Origin: Myxococcales bacterium
GTDB lineage: Bacteria > Myxococcota_A > Polyangia > Polyangiales > Houyiibacteriaceae
DNA length: 37,636 bases
NCBI GenBank assembly: GCA_019637115.1
Contig: JAHBWH010000003.1
Coordinates: 71,701 to 109,336, forward strand
Reading direction: 5' to 3'
The notes beneath the pieces are model-generated. The model had not been told where the DNA came from. It did no database searches and worked only from the letters and a program-made list of their open reading frames with translations. The translations under genes and the position numbers were made by a program. Shown here piece by piece: positions 27,384 to 37,636 of this stretch (the stretch's first letter is position 1; each line of letters starts with the position of its first letter).

Positions 27384-27739
27384 GATGCACCTCGCTTGTT
27401 CTTCTTCGCCTTCACGTCAGGGCGGGTGACCTCGGCGAGCGAGGTCGTGGTCGGAGCCTTCGTCGCGACCAGGGCGGGCAACGGCCGCTCGGGCACGTGG
27501 CGCTTCACCGAGAGGTCGCCGCGCTTCACCGCGCGCACGACCTCGGGGATGGTCAGCACCGCGTCATCGAGTGCGGGGCTCGTCACGTCGCTCGCGAGCG
27601 TGAGCGACTTGGCCGTGCGCCGTGCCCGGCGCCCCTCCTCGACGTCGCAGCGGCACTCGCCGAGCGCCTTGCAGTACGTCTCGTGCGCGAGCACGAAGAC
27701 GAGGCAGCGCCGGCTGGTGTTGGTCAGGGAGACGGTCAC
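27380..27739 (-). CDS. small protein upstream of the sheath
   Basis: A 119-residue protein beginning [20 protein letters not shown]. The N-terminal 45 residues have [13 protein letters not shown] with closely spaced cysteines. A strand segment ([20 protein letters not shown]) follows, and then a Lys/Arg/Thr-rich tail. The GTG at 27739 gives a 4-nt GTGA overlap and has GGAGG 7 nt upstream. Longer in-frame readings upstream are shadows of the TIG gene. It may be a neck or sheath-assembly protein. Family unknown. Confidence 0.65.
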
Positions 27740-28644
27740 GGAGCACCTCCGGGAGCGATGGCCTGCGTCGGGAGCAGCTCGGGCTCGGTGACGCGCTTGC
27801 CGAGGTCGAGGGGCAGTCCCTCGTCGACGTCGAAGCCGCGCACGACGAAGCCACAGGTGAACGCGCGCACGTCGTCCTTGCCCGCGAGCTGCGTGCGGAA
27901 CTCGCCATCGGCGTCGAGCTCCCAGCGGACGCTGCCTCGCGAGGCGTCGGCAGGATCGCGCTGCAGCTCGAGCCAGCGATTGCGGTTCAGGAACGTCGCG
28001 ACGGCCGCCATCAGGTTGAACAGCTCGGCGGTCCGCTCCGACGCGGCGGTTAGGGTGAAAACGAGATCTACGGTGTACGGCGGCTTGCGGCGAACGAGCT
28101 CGGGCCCCGAGACGCCGCCCACCACGTCCTCGTGCGCGACGTTCGCCGAGTAGAAGCGGTTTGGGCGCAGCGTCGGCCCCGAGAGGACCAGCGACGGCAC
28201 CTTCGCCATCGCGATGACGTTCAGGCCGTCGAGGGTGGTGTCGTCGTAGTCGACGCTGACCGTTGCGCTCACGTTGCCGAGCACCTGGCGCTTCAGCTCG
28301 CGCAGGAGCTGGCGGATGACGCGCGTGAGGTCGGCCTCGCGGGCGACGGTCGGGCGTGCGAAGCGGTACCCGCCCGCGAGCACCACGGACTCGCCGGCGA
28401 CCGGGTCGCCCGCCGCGTCGAGGTTCGACAGTTCGACATCGACGACGCCGACCGCGTGGATCGGCGTGCGGAGGTCGACGACACGCAGGCCCGCCTCGTC
28501 GCGGACGGACAGCACCTCGGCGCGCACGCCGCCGAACAGCACCCGGACCCGGTCGGCGAGATCGGTCCCGACGAGCCGCACGAGGTCGCCGCCGCTCGAA
28601 GGGCCGGCTACGGGCTGCACGGAGCTGAGGGTCGGGAGGGCCAC
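27736..28644 (-). CDS. IPT/TIG-domain neck or tail-terminator-region protein
   Basis: A 302-residue protein. Residues 1-95 are an IPT/TIG immunoglobulin-like domain (PTLSSVQPVAGPSSGGDLVRL, then VRVLFGGVRAEVLSV). Residues about 105-290 resemble the structural proteins found between tail completion and sheath (VIRQLLRELKRQVLGNVSATV, RKPPYTVDLVFTLTAASERTAELFNL, TCGFVVRGFDVDEG). Placement suggests a tail terminator decorated with an adhesin-like domain. The GTG start lies directly after promoter element L4, so the mRNA may be leaderless. Confidence 0.7.
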   Translation of the reverse strand: MALPTLSSVQPVAGPSSGGDLVRLVGTDLADRVRVLFGGVRAEVLSVRDEAGLRVVDLRTPIHAVGVVDVELSNLDAAGDPVAGESVVLAGGYRFARPTVAREADLTRVIRQLLRELKRQVLGNVSATVSVDYDDTTLDGLNVIAMAKVPSLVLSGPTLRPNRFYSANVAHEDVVGGVSGPELVRRKPPYTVDLVFTLTAASERTAELFNLMAAVATFLNRNRWLELQRDPADASRGSVRWELDADGEFRTQLAGKDDVRAFTCGFVVRGFDVDEGLPLDLGKRVTEPELLPTQAIAPGGAP

Positions 28645-28646
28645 GC

Positions 28647-28681
28647 GGAGGCAAAGCCACGGGACCCGGTGCTCAGGGGAC
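28647..28681 (-). promoter_or_regulatory. structural-region promoter element L4 (diverged)
   Basis: On the minus strand, a GTCCC box (28677-28681), 18 nt, then GGCTTTGCCTCC (28647-28658). The second box differs from L1-L3 and resembles L5. It ends 2 nt before the GTG of the TIG-domain gene. Confidence 0.5.
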
Positions 28682-28694
28682 GCGCCCCTTCACG

Positions 28695-29285
28695 TCAGGG
28701 CGCGAGGCCCAGCTCCCTGGCGACACGGTCGAGGAAGCGACGGCTGGCCCCCTCGCGGAACTTGTCGAAGGCGGGCCGGAGGAAGGGCCGCGCCGGGACC
28801 TGCACGACGATGACGCCGCGCCCGCTACCACCCGTGGGCTCCTTGCCGGCCTGCCGGAGCAGCGCGAACAGAAAGCGGCGCATCTTGGGTGTCATCGGGA
28901 TGATGACGGGCGGGCCGCCGAACTCGTGAAGCTTGGCGAGGTCCACCATCGAGGCGCCGTCCTTCGGCCGCGCCGAACGAGAGACGCCGATGAAGGCCTC
29001 GTCGCCCTGCACGATCACGGTGATCGAGTTGCGGAGATCGCCGCGGACGATGAGCGCCTTGCTCCCGCCGAAGCCCTCGAGCTCGCGGGCCGCGATCGTG
29101 AGTGGCGACGGCGGCTTCAGAGGCTCGCCGCCCGGCGCTTGGCGCGTGAGCCCCTGGACGATCTCGTTGCGCAGGGCGTGAGCCTCCTGGCGCACGGCGG
29201 TGCCGATTGCCGCTTGCAGGCGCTGCGGCGCAGCGGTGAGGAGCCGACGCGCCCGTGCCCAGTCTCCCGTGCGCGAGACCGCCAT
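28695..29285 (-). CDS. tail completion / virion morphogenesis protein (gpS/gp10-like)
   Basis: A 196-residue protein. It has an N-terminal helix ([24 protein letters not shown]) followed by PLTIAAR, then [11 protein letters not shown], whose LHEFG motif is typical of tail-completion proteins. [16 protein letters not shown] closes the conserved part. These proteins join tails to connectors. The ATG lies 3 bp after the metallopeptidase stop with GGGGTGAG upstream. It is the last gene before promoter L4. Confidence 0.78.
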   Translation of the reverse strand: MAVSRTGDWARARRLLTAAPQRLQAAIGTAVRQEAHALRNEIVQGLTRQAPGGEPLKPPSPLTIAARELEGFGGSKALIVRGDLRNSITVIVQGDEAFIGVSRSARPKDGASMVDLAKLHEFGGPPVIIPMTPKMRRFLFALLRQAGKEPTGGSGRGVIVVQVPARPFLRPAFDKFREGASRRFLDRVARELGLAP

Positions 29286-29288
29286 CGC

Positions 29289-29927
29289 TCACCCCTGCTT
29301 GAAGCGCAGGCGCGGCACGTGCTCGTCGAGCCAGCCGAGCGCTACGTGCGTCGCCTCGTTGATGACCGCGCCCTTCTTCACGCTGAGCGCCGAGAGTGCG
29401 AGCGACTTCGCCGTGACCTCGATGTCCCCATCGCGGCAGCCGTAGTCCTTGAGCACCGAGGCGGTGCGCTGGGCTGAGGGCGTGGTGTCCGTGCGCCAGA
29501 ACTGCAGCTCGAGGTTCGAGCGGTAGGCCTCGGCCTCCCAGCGGGCGCGCGCGGCGCGATCGGCGAGGTAGCTGACCTCGTAGGCCAGCCCCTCTCGATC
29601 GTGCTGAACGACGTGCTGGTGCTCGTGAACGCAGATGACGATCTGGTGCCAGAGATCCCAACCGCCCTTGGGCGAGCCGACCTCGAACGGCGTATAGACG
29701 CGCCGGCCGATGGTCGTCGTGAAGTTCTTGAGGAAGCGGTCCTTGCTCTGGATGCCGAGCGCTTCGAGGCCGCGTGCGACGAGCTGCATCTCGAGCGCGC
29801 TCCGCTTGTTGATGACGCTCGTGCGGAAGTGGTCCTGCATGAAGCGCCAGAAGGACCAGACCTCCTCGGGCTGCACGTCGAGGAAGATCTTGCCGACCAC
29901 CGGCAGCGACTGAAGGTAGCCCTTCAT
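29289..29927 (-). CDS. HEXXH metallopeptidase-like protein in the head module
   Basis: A 212-residue protein with HEHQH at 101-105 inside [17 protein letters not shown], a zincin signature. Candidate third ligands are E131 and E133 in RWEAEAYR, in a helix about 26 residues on, as in DUF4157/SprT-like folds. There is no signal peptide. I chose the ATG at 29927 because GGAGG lies 7-11 nt upstream and it overlaps the previous stop (ATGA). It may process virion proteins, remodel the cell wall on entry, or be a packaged effector. A catalytic role is inferred from the motif only. Confidence 0.7.
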   Translation of the reverse strand: MKGYLQSLPVVGKIFLDVQPEEVWSFWRFMQDHFRTSVINKRSALEMQLVARGLEALGIQSKDRFLKNFTTTIGRRVYTPFEVGSPKGGWDLWHQIVICVHEHQHVVQHDREGLAYEVSYLADRAARARWEAEAYRSNLELQFWRTDTTPSAQRTASVLKDYGCRDGDIEVTAKSLALSALSVKKGAVINEATHVALGWLDEHVPRLRFKQG

Positions 29928-30214
29928 CGCCCACCTCCTGCTGCCGCATCGGCGTCGCTCGCGGGCACGCAGGTGTGCCCGGTGATGTGACCGTCCTCGC
30001 TCGTCTCGTCGACGTGCGCGCAGACGAAGGGCGCGCCGCTTCGCTCGCTCACCTCGTCGCAGTCGGCGAGCTCGTGGTAGCTGCCGTCCGCGTCGCAGAT
30101 CTCGGCTGTGTTGCTGGTGCAGCGCGTGGCGCCCCGGACGCAGCCGTCGATGGGTCGGCAGTGCGCGCCGAGGCACATGACGGCCAGGGCGCTGAAGATG
30201 AGGGCTCGCATCAT
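29924..30214 (-). CDS. exported Cys-rich small protein
   Basis: A 96-residue protein with an N-terminal hydrophobic export signal ([17 protein letters not shown]) and eight cysteines at 14, 19, 25, 32, 40, 52, 65 and 82. The spacing suggests a disulfide-bonded module like Cys-rich secreted proteins of myxobacteria. No good lipobox is seen. It overlaps the closure protein stop at its start and the metallopeptidase start at its end, both ATGA. An envelope-acting protein coupled to a metallopeptidase inside a head module is unusual. Role unknown. Confidence 0.7.
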   Translation of the reverse strand: MMRALIFSALAVMCLGAHCRPIDGCVRGATRCTSNTAEICDADGSYHELADCDEVSERSGAPFVCAHVDETSEDGHITGHTCVPASDADAAAGGGR

Positions 30215-30710
30215 GTTCCACTCCGTGCGGCTGCGCGGTCCTGGAAGGAGACGAGCAGCAGGTTGCGGCTGGGCCGACGCCGGTGGAGCCCGAAGCCGAT
30301 GGGACGCGCCTCGGTCACGTAGAGACCGGGAGGCATGCGCACGGCCTGCACGAGCTGACCATCGCGCGCGTAGATCGCGCCAAGCCGGTCGCTCGGGCGA
30401 ATCAGGGCGTCGCCCGAGGCGGCGTCGACGAGGCCGAGCCGCTCGAGGTCCCTGAAGTGGAAGACCAGGTCGAAGTTCGACTTGGGCGTGTTCCCGGACG
30501 TCGCCATGCGCAAGGCTTCAAAAGCCTCCGGCTCCACCTGGCAGGGGACGCGCACCGGCGGATGCTCGCGACGAAAGGGCTCACCAACGCCATCGTCGTC
30601 GGAGTCGACGAGGACGGGCTCCTTGAAGTCCTCATCGTAATCGGGCGCCATCGCCTGCGTGTCGAGACGATGCAGCTCCGCGATGAACGGGAAGATGAGT
30701 CGACCGCGCA

Positions 30711-30714
<4 letters not shown>
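30211..30714 (-). CDS. head closure / neck protein
   Basis: A 167-residue protein. The [22 protein letters not shown] start and the central [22 protein letters not shown] and [18 protein letters not shown] regions, then [15 protein letters not shown] and [15 protein letters not shown], fit a head-completion protein (gp16/YqbH-like). It would close the capsid after packaging. The start is GTG at 30714 (GTGA overlap) or ATG at 30711. It follows a connector gene, which supports the call. The assignment is from pattern and position. Confidence 0.65.
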
Positions 30715-31352
<638 letters not shown>

Positions 31353-31353
31353 G

Positions 31354-31752
<399 letters not shown>

Positions 31753-31765
31753 GGCTCAGTCCTCC

Positions 31766-32704
<939 letters not shown>

Positions 32705-32729
32705 GGGCGCGGGCTCCTTCCGGCGGGGT

Positions 32730-33542
32730 TCAGAGGTCGTGGAAGGAGATCGCCTTGTCGACGCTCTCCCGGTCCTTGGGCTTGTTGAGATCGAGCGGCC
32801 ATCCCACGTCCTCGACGGTGGCCTTCGACATGTGCTCGGCAGGCGCTGCGCTGTTCGGCAGTCCGAACTGCTTCTCGACGCGGCCGAGTCGCTGTTGCTG
32901 CTCCTTCACGGTCTCCGAGAGCGCACGGAACGAGTCGGCGAGCTTCGCGAGCGAGTCGGTCACGCTCTGCGTCGCCGTCGCGGACGAGTCCTTCGCGGCG
33001 ACCGCAGGCTCCGGCTGTGCCGGCGTCTCGGTCTTTGCCGCGGGCACCTTGGCCGCGAGCTCGGCGAGACGCGCGAGCGCCTGCTTCGCGGCGGTCACGT
33101 TGCCGGCGAAGGTGCTCGGTTCGCTGGGCTTCGTCTCGGCGTCGGTCTTGGCGCGTGCCTCGACGTCTTCGTCGTCCCCGGCGCTGCGGGCGAGGAGCTG
33201 CTCGGCGACGGAGCGCAGCTCCTCGGCCAGCTCGGCGAGGCGAGCGTCGGCCTGGTCTGCGCCGAGCGAGCCGAGCAGCTCGACGAGCCCGGTCAGGCTC
33301 TCCAGCGCTGTCAGCGCTGCGCCGAGCGCGGTGCCGTCGTCGAGCTTCGCCGTGGGCGCAGCGGACGGCGACGGATCGGTGGTCGTGGTGTCGGTGGTGT
33401 TGTCGTCGTCCATTGCGTCATCCCTCTTCACGATCAGGAAGCGGTGCTTGTTGGCGGCGCGGTCGACGAGCGAGACCTCCTCGACGACCATGTCGACGAG
33501 GCGATGCACGCCGTCGTCCGCCTTGTTCATCGGCGTCGTCAT
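32730..33542 (-). CDS. scaffold-like capsid assembly protein
   Basis: A 270-residue acidic protein. The N-terminus has [20 protein letters not shown], a motif shared with the start of XkdF-type prohead proteins. An Ala/Asp/Glu/Thr-rich helical centre and a coiled region ([20 protein letters not shown]) follow, then a conserved-looking end ([20 protein letters not shown]). High charge, coiled coils and location between protease and capsid suggest an internal scaffold removed at maturation. The ATG overlaps the protease stop (ATGA). Longer in-frame upstream readings are shadows. Confidence 0.7.
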   Translation of the reverse strand: MTTPMNKADDGVHRLVDMVVEEVSLVDRAANKHRFLIVKRDDAMDDDNTTDTTTTDPSPSAAPTAKLDDGTALGAALTALESLTGLVELLGSLGADQADARLAELAEELRSVAEQLLARSAGDDEDVEARAKTDAETKPSEPSTFAGNVTAAKQALARLAELAAKVPAAKTETPAQPEPAVAAKDSSATATQSVTDSLAKLADSFRALSETVKEQQQRLGRVEKQFGLPNSAAPAEHMSKATVEDVGWPLDLNKPKDRESVDKAISFHDL

Positions 33543-35722
33543 GCGGCGGCCTCCGAGGCGGGCTGGTTGTTCGTGGGCTGTTCCGACGTCGGAACAGGAG
33601 CGGGCTCGGGCACTCGGCGCGCCGAGCCGCCGATGGAGAAGCCGGTGAGGTCGCCGGACTTCACGCGCTCCCACAGCTCGTCGGAGAGCACGCGCACAGC
33701 GAGGAGCCACGTGCCCTTGCGGACCTCGAGGTCGCCGATGACAAAGTCGGTGGGCGCGAGGTAGCTCTCGAGCACCTTCACCTGGCCGTTGACGCGCAGG
33801 CGGTGCATCAGCCCGAGGCCGCCGAAGTCCTCCATGAAGCGGTGGGCGGCGGCGCGGATCTCCTCGGCCGAGTAGATGTCGCCCTGCGCGTCGACCACCT
33901 CGGGCTCGAGCACGATGCCCAGCACGAAGCGCTCGTCGTTCGGGTCGATGCCCTTCACGAGGCGCGAGGGCTTGTCGAACACCAGCTCGTCGACGCTCGG
34001 ATCGAGCGGCAGGTGCTCGCACTTGGCGATGAGCTCGAGCTCCGCGGCCTTGCGCACCGGGAAGTTGGCGACGAAGAGGCGCATGGCGTGCTTGGCACCG
34101 CCCCGCCCCGAGGCCTCGCGCACCTTGAGCCGGAAGACGTGCCCGACCTTCTTGAAGGCGGCGACGTTCTCCGGTGTCGGGTTGAGGACCGCGATGAACT
34201 TGCCCTCGACCTTCGCGAGCGCATCGATGAACTCACCGAGGTCGATGACCTTGTCCTTGTCGAACCACTCACCGGGGTACGGCGGGTCGATGAAGAAGAA
34301 CGTGTCCTTGCTGTCGTAGGCCTCGATCGTCTTGCGGTAGTCCTGCCGCAGGATGCTCACGTCCTTCAGGCGCTCGGCGGCCTTGAGGTACTTCTCGGGG
34401 TTGGTCGTCGAGCCGAGGTGCTGCTGCGCCGGGTGCGTGCCGTCGGGGCGGCAGTCACGGGCGTGGGTGCGCACGAAGACGAGCTTGTAAAAGCGCGCGA
34501 CGTCGTCCTTCGGCGTCATGTCGCGGGCCTTGGCGAAGCTCTCCTGCGTGACGGTCCACTCGAAGCGGCGGCGCAGCTCCTCGACGCGCTCGGGCGTCAT
34601 CGTCTTGATGCTGCGGTGGAGAAACACCACGTCGTCGTCGAGATCGGCGATGACCTCCTTGTCGCTCGCGTCCTTGGCGTGCAGCACCGCCGCCGCGCCC
34701 GCGAAGGGCTCGACGTAGGTCTTGTGCGCCGGGATGAGCGGCACGATCCGCTTGGCGTAGTGGAACGACCCGCCGAACGTGCCGAACGGCTGCGCCTTCT
34801 CGACGTCGTCGTCACCCTCGTCAAGTGCGCCGTCCCAGTCGTCGAGGACGAACTCGTCGTCGAGCCCCTTGGTGGTCGGCTCGTAGTTCGCGACCAGGAG
34901 CTGCGTCAGCACGGAGCTGCCGCCGACGCCGCGCATGTGCGCGATGGAGCGCCGGGTGCGGATGCGCTTTGACCAGAAGTCCGAGCCCTTCACCAGCTCG
35001 GGGAACTTGCCCCGGATGCCGTAGGTGATGAGGAAGCGGCCCTTGAGCGACTTGAGCAGCTTGAAGAAGCGCTCCTCGTCGAACTCGCTCTCGCCGACGT
35101 CGACGTTGTAGCCGGGGTACGGCGGGTCGAGAAAGAAGACCGTGTCCTTGCTGTCGTACTTGCGGACGACCTTCTCGTAGTCGCCGCCGTAGACCTTCAC
35201 CTTCTTCAGGCGCGGCGCGAACTTCTCGATGCGCTTGATGGTCGTCGCCTCGACGCCGACGACCGTCGGGCTGAAGCTCTTGCCGCGCATCTTCCCGTAG
35301 GAGAAGTGCGTCAGGTACAGGAAGCGGTGCAGCCGCTCGACGTCGTCCTCGGGCTCGACGTCGAGGAGCCGCTTGAACGTCTTCTCGTCGCCGACCCAGG
35401 GCAGCTTCTTCAGCTTCGCGAGCCCCTCGGGGGAGAGCTTCTTGATGAGCCGGTACGCGTCGGCGATCTCGAGGTCGGCGTCGTTGATGACCTCGACCTC
35501 CGAGGGCTCCTTGGCGAACAGCACCGCCGCGCTGCCGGCGAACGGCTCGACGTAGGTCTTGTGCGCCGGGAGCATCGCCACGAGGCGGTCTGCCAGGCGC
35601 TTCTTGCCCGCAGGCGAGCCCCAGATGGTCTTCTCGACCTCGGCGCTGTCCGGGCGCACCCCCTGGTTGACCGCGAGGATGCGGCGCGCGTGGGCGATGG
35701 CGGCTTCGCGGCGGTCAGGCAT
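33539..35722 (-). CDS. fusion: two N6-adenine methyltransferase domains plus XkdF-like capsid protease
   Basis: A 727-residue three-part protein. Domain 1 (about 35-282) is Dam/D12-class, with SAM motif EPFAG at 59-63 and catalytic DPPY at 199-202. Domain 2 (about 315-555) repeats this, with EPFAG at 338-342 and DPPY at 479-482. A charged linker joins them. Residues about 590-704 match the XkdF-type phage serine protease, with [15 protein letters not shown], His640 in GLMHR and Ser696 in TGFSIGG. The ATG overlaps the small upstream gene by 8 bp. The C-terminal 25 residues are disordered. The fusion may carry methyltransferase into the procapsid (inference). Confidence 0.85.
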   Translation of the reverse strand: MPDRREAAIAHARRILAVNQGVRPDSAEVEKTIWGSPAGKKRLADRLVAMLPAHKTYVEPFAGSAAVLFAKEPSEVEVINDADLEIADAYRLIKKLSPEGLAKLKKLPWVGDEKTFKRLLDVEPEDDVERLHRFLYLTHFSYGKMRGKSFSPTVVGVEATTIKRIEKFAPRLKKVKVYGGDYEKVVRKYDSKDTVFFLDPPYPGYNVDVGESEFDEERFFKLLKSLKGRFLITYGIRGKFPELVKGSDFWSKRIRTRRSIAHMRGVGGSSVLTQLLVANYEPTTKGLDDEFVLDDWDGALDEGDDDVEKAQPFGTFGGSFHYAKRIVPLIPAHKTYVEPFAGAAAVLHAKDASDKEVIADLDDDVVFLHRSIKTMTPERVEELRRRFEWTVTQESFAKARDMTPKDDVARFYKLVFVRTHARDCRPDGTHPAQQHLGSTTNPEKYLKAAERLKDVSILRQDYRKTIEAYDSKDTFFFIDPPYPGEWFDKDKVIDLGEFIDALAKVEGKFIAVLNPTPENVAAFKKVGHVFRLKVREASGRGGAKHAMRLFVANFPVRKAAELELIAKCEHLPLDPSVDELVFDKPSRLVKGIDPNDERFVLGIVLEPEVVDAQGDIYSAEEIRAAAHRFMEDFGGLGLMHRLRVNGQVKVLESYLAPTDFVIGDLEVRKGTWLLAVRVLSDELWERVKSGDLTGFSIGGSARRVPEPAPVPTSEQPTNNQPASEAAA

Positions 35723-35912
35723 CGCGCAGCGCCTCCGGGTCGGTCCCCCACTCGGGCTTGTCGCTGGAGGGCGCGTTCAGGTCGCGCGGCCACACGAAGG
35801 GCGCGTCCTGCTTCGCCGTCTTGTTCCCAGTCCGCCCAGGCGCGGACGCAGGCGCCCCGTCCCCGGTGGTCGGGGCGGTCGTCTCGGGCTCGCGCGGCTT
35901 GGTCTCGGGCAT
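35715..35912 (-). CDS. small disordered protein at the start of the head operon
   Basis: A 65-residue Pro/Thr/Lys/Glu-rich protein beginning MPETKPREPETTAPTTGDG and ending with an aromatic-bearing part (PFVWPRDLNAPSSDKPEWG). I chose ATG 35912 because GGAGGAC precedes it. An extended reading would run through the promoter element. It overlaps the methyltransferase-protease start by 8 bp. It may be a partner, for example a capsid-targeting or scaffold-like peptide. No family is recognised. Confidence 0.6.
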   Translation of the reverse strand: MPETKPREPETTAPTTGDGAPASAPGRTGNKTAKQDAPFVWPRDLNAPSSDKPEWGTDPEALRDA

Positions 35913-35927
35913 GCGTCGTCCTCCGCA

Positions 35928-35962
35928 GGGGCAAAGCCTCCAGCGGAGCGACGCGGGGACAC
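35928..35962 (-). promoter_or_regulatory. structural-region promoter element L5 (diverged)
   Basis: On the minus strand, GTGTCCC (35956-35962), 17 nt, then GGCTTTGCCCC (35928-35938). It fills the gap between the sigma-54 activator stop and the first head-module gene, marking the start of the structural region. Confidence 0.55.
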
Positions 35963-36919
<957 letters not shown>

Positions 36920-36953
36920 TCCACTTTGGAAGGTAAGCTCCGTCCAGTCTGGA
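36920..36953. promoter_or_regulatory. two tandem TCCA-N3-TGGA palindromes (candidate activator sites)
   Basis: TCCA-CTT-TGGA at 36920-36930 and TCCA-GTC-TGGA at 36943-36953 are the same palindrome, 23 bp apart centre to centre (about two helical turns). A weaker CCA-TG-TGG dyad follows at 36968-36975, again about 23 bp on. They abut the activator ATG and lie upstream of the sigma-54-type promoter of the merT-like gene. A candidate promoter for the activator itself (TTGCCT, 17 nt, TACCTT; 36930-36958, minus) overlaps them, allowing autoregulation. Confidence 0.5.
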
Positions 36954-37008
36954 GGCAACTCGCCGAGCCATGTGGCGTAACTAGCTGATTGTCTAAGTAA
37001 AATCTATC

Positions 37009-37024
37009 CGGCACGGTCCATGCT
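37009..37024 (+). promoter_or_regulatory. sigma-54-type -24/-12 promoter for the mer genes
   Basis: CGGCACG, 4 nt, ATGCT on the plus strand keeps the invariant GG (37010-37011) and GC (37022-37023) exactly 12 bp apart. It differs from consensus at the first T and one T of TTGC. Predicted transcription would start around 37034, only a few nt before the merT ATG, so the mRNA may be leaderless. That fits the lack of a Shine-Dalgarno. Confidence 0.5.
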
Positions 37025-37036
37025 TTGTTTACGGAC

Positions 37037-37456
37037 ATGACTGCATCCTCTGAAGAGTGCTGCCCCGTGCCGCCGCCGCCCAAGCGGGCCGCCGGCAGCT
37101 CCCGAGCCACGTTCGCCGCGAGCGCGGGCTCGATCCTGTCGGCGTTCCTCGCGTCCGCCTGCTGCGTGGGGCCGCTGATCTTCGCCCTCCTCGGCCTCGG
37201 CGGGGCGGGGCTCCTGGTGAAGTTCGAGCCGTACCGACCGTACTTCATGGCGATCACGTTCGGACTCCTCGGCGCCGGCTTCTACTTCACGTACCGACGG
37301 CCTCGCGCTTCGATCACCTCCGGCGTGGACGGCGCCGCGTGCGATTGCCCGGCGCCGCGGACCAATCGCGCCGGAAGGATCATGCTCTGGATCGCGACCG
37401 TCCTCGTCGTCAGCTTCCTCATCTTCCCGTACCTCGTGCCCGTGCTGTTCAGCTGA
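37037..37456 (+). CDS. merT: mercuric ion transporter MerT-like
   Basis: A 139-residue inner-membrane protein with three hydrophobic segments. The first carries LASACCVGPLIFALLGLGG with the Cys pair at 42-43, and EPYRPYF follows, both hallmarks of MerT. A cytoplasmic CDC pair lies at 102 and 104. An extra N-terminal CC at 8-9 is unusual and may add a metal site. It passes Hg2+ from the periplasm to cytosolic thiols. The ATG at 37037 is chosen over an in-frame TTG at 37025, which lies within the promoter. It is followed 8 bp later by a MerP-like gene. Confidence 0.83.
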   Translation: MTASSEECCPVPPPPKRAAGSSRATFAASAGSILSAFLASACCVGPLIFALLGLGGAGLLVKFEPYRPYFMAITFGLLGAGFYFTYRRPRASITSGVDGAACDCPAPRTNRAGRIMLWIATVLVVSFLIFPYLVPVLFS

Positions 37457-37464
37457 GGAGACAC

Positions 37465-37636
37465 ATGACCAAGAACGAAATCATGTTCTCCGTTGAGGGG
37501 ATGACCTGCGACCGCTGCGCGACTACGCTGCGCGCGGCCCTAGCTCAGCTGCCCGGCGTGCACGGAACGAAGGTCAGCTTCGAAGATCGGCTCGCGACTC
37601 TTCACGTCGACGGGTCATTCGCGCCGGGCACGGTGG
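37465..37636 (+). CDS. heavy-metal-associated (MerP-like) protein, truncated by window edge
   Basis: The first 57 residues of an HMA-domain protein with GMTCDRCATTLRAALAQLPG, whose Cys pair (CDRC) binds metal. GAGGAG precedes the ATG. There is no signal peptide before the HMA domain, whereas classical MerP is periplasmic and has one. So this could be a cytoplasmic metallochaperone or the N-terminus of a larger protein such as a mercuric reductase. The window ends before this can be decided. Confidence 0.7.
   Translation, partial: MTKNEIMFSVEGMTCDRCATTLRAALAQLPGVHGTKVSFEDRLATLHVDGSFAPGTV

Noticed and set aside
29289-30221. A 310-residue version of the metallopeptidase
   Set aside because: The upstream 98 codons are a shadow of the Cys-rich gene. 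GGAGG and the ATGA overlap support the start at 29927.
32730-34022. An extended start for the scaffold-like gene into the methyltransferase-protease gene
   Set aside because: The extra part is Arg/Ala low-complexity shadow. The ATG at 33542 gives the ATGA overlap and the conserved N-terminus.

Overview
The window is very GC-rich, most genes lie on the minus strand, and many neighbours overlap by ATGA or GTGA. Together with the gene families present this suggests a Myxococcota-like (deltaproteobacterial) chromosome carrying a contractile-tailed phage or phage-derived particle. The host assignment is inference. Transcription of the particle genes runs right to left, from about 35.9 kb down to about 5.2 kb.

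Right edge (35963-37636). A sigma-54 activator without a sensor domain is divergent from a MerT-like mercuric transporter and the start of a MerP-like metal-binding protein. The gap between them holds tandem palindromes and a well-spaced sigma-54-type promoter. A cysteine triad in the activator suggests metal or thiol sensing.

Head module (28695-35912). In order: a small disordered protein; an unusual fusion of two adenine-methyltransferase domains with an XkdF-like capsid protease; a scaffold-like protein; a major capsid protein; connector and closure proteins; a Cys-rich exported protein coupled to an HEHQH metallopeptidase; and a tail-completion protein. No portal or terminase gene is visible in the window.

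Tail module (8969-28644). This holds a TIG-domain neck protein, sheath, T4-type tube, a zinc-binding assembly protein with a small overlapping partner, tape measure, CIS tube/LysM/hub/spike, gp25, gp6-like J, a P2 I-like protein and probable receptor-binding proteins. Fibre, endolysin and holin follow (5193-8363). Two plus-strand cargo units interrupt it: an HNH nuclease (8510-8977) and a coupled cassette (about 21.4-24.7 kb). The cassette encodes LRV-like repeats, a QxK-nuclease/glycine-zipper protein and a TerB/glycine-zipper/zinc-ribbon protein, and looks like a defence or exclusion island.

Left accessory region (205-5083). This holds small unknown genes, a ribbon-helix-helix protein, an amidoligase, two gamma-glutamylcyclotransferases, a small partner protein and a metallophosphoesterase. 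It resembles a peptide-tagging or amide-ligation system.

Two families of repeated promoter-like elements divide the region into transcription units. A five-copy element (GTGTCCC, 16-18 nt, then a GGCTCTACTCC-like box) precedes the structural units. A four-copy element (-35 TTGCT or TGGACT, exactly 17 nt, then GTGTAT or GATGTA) precedes the left accessory units.
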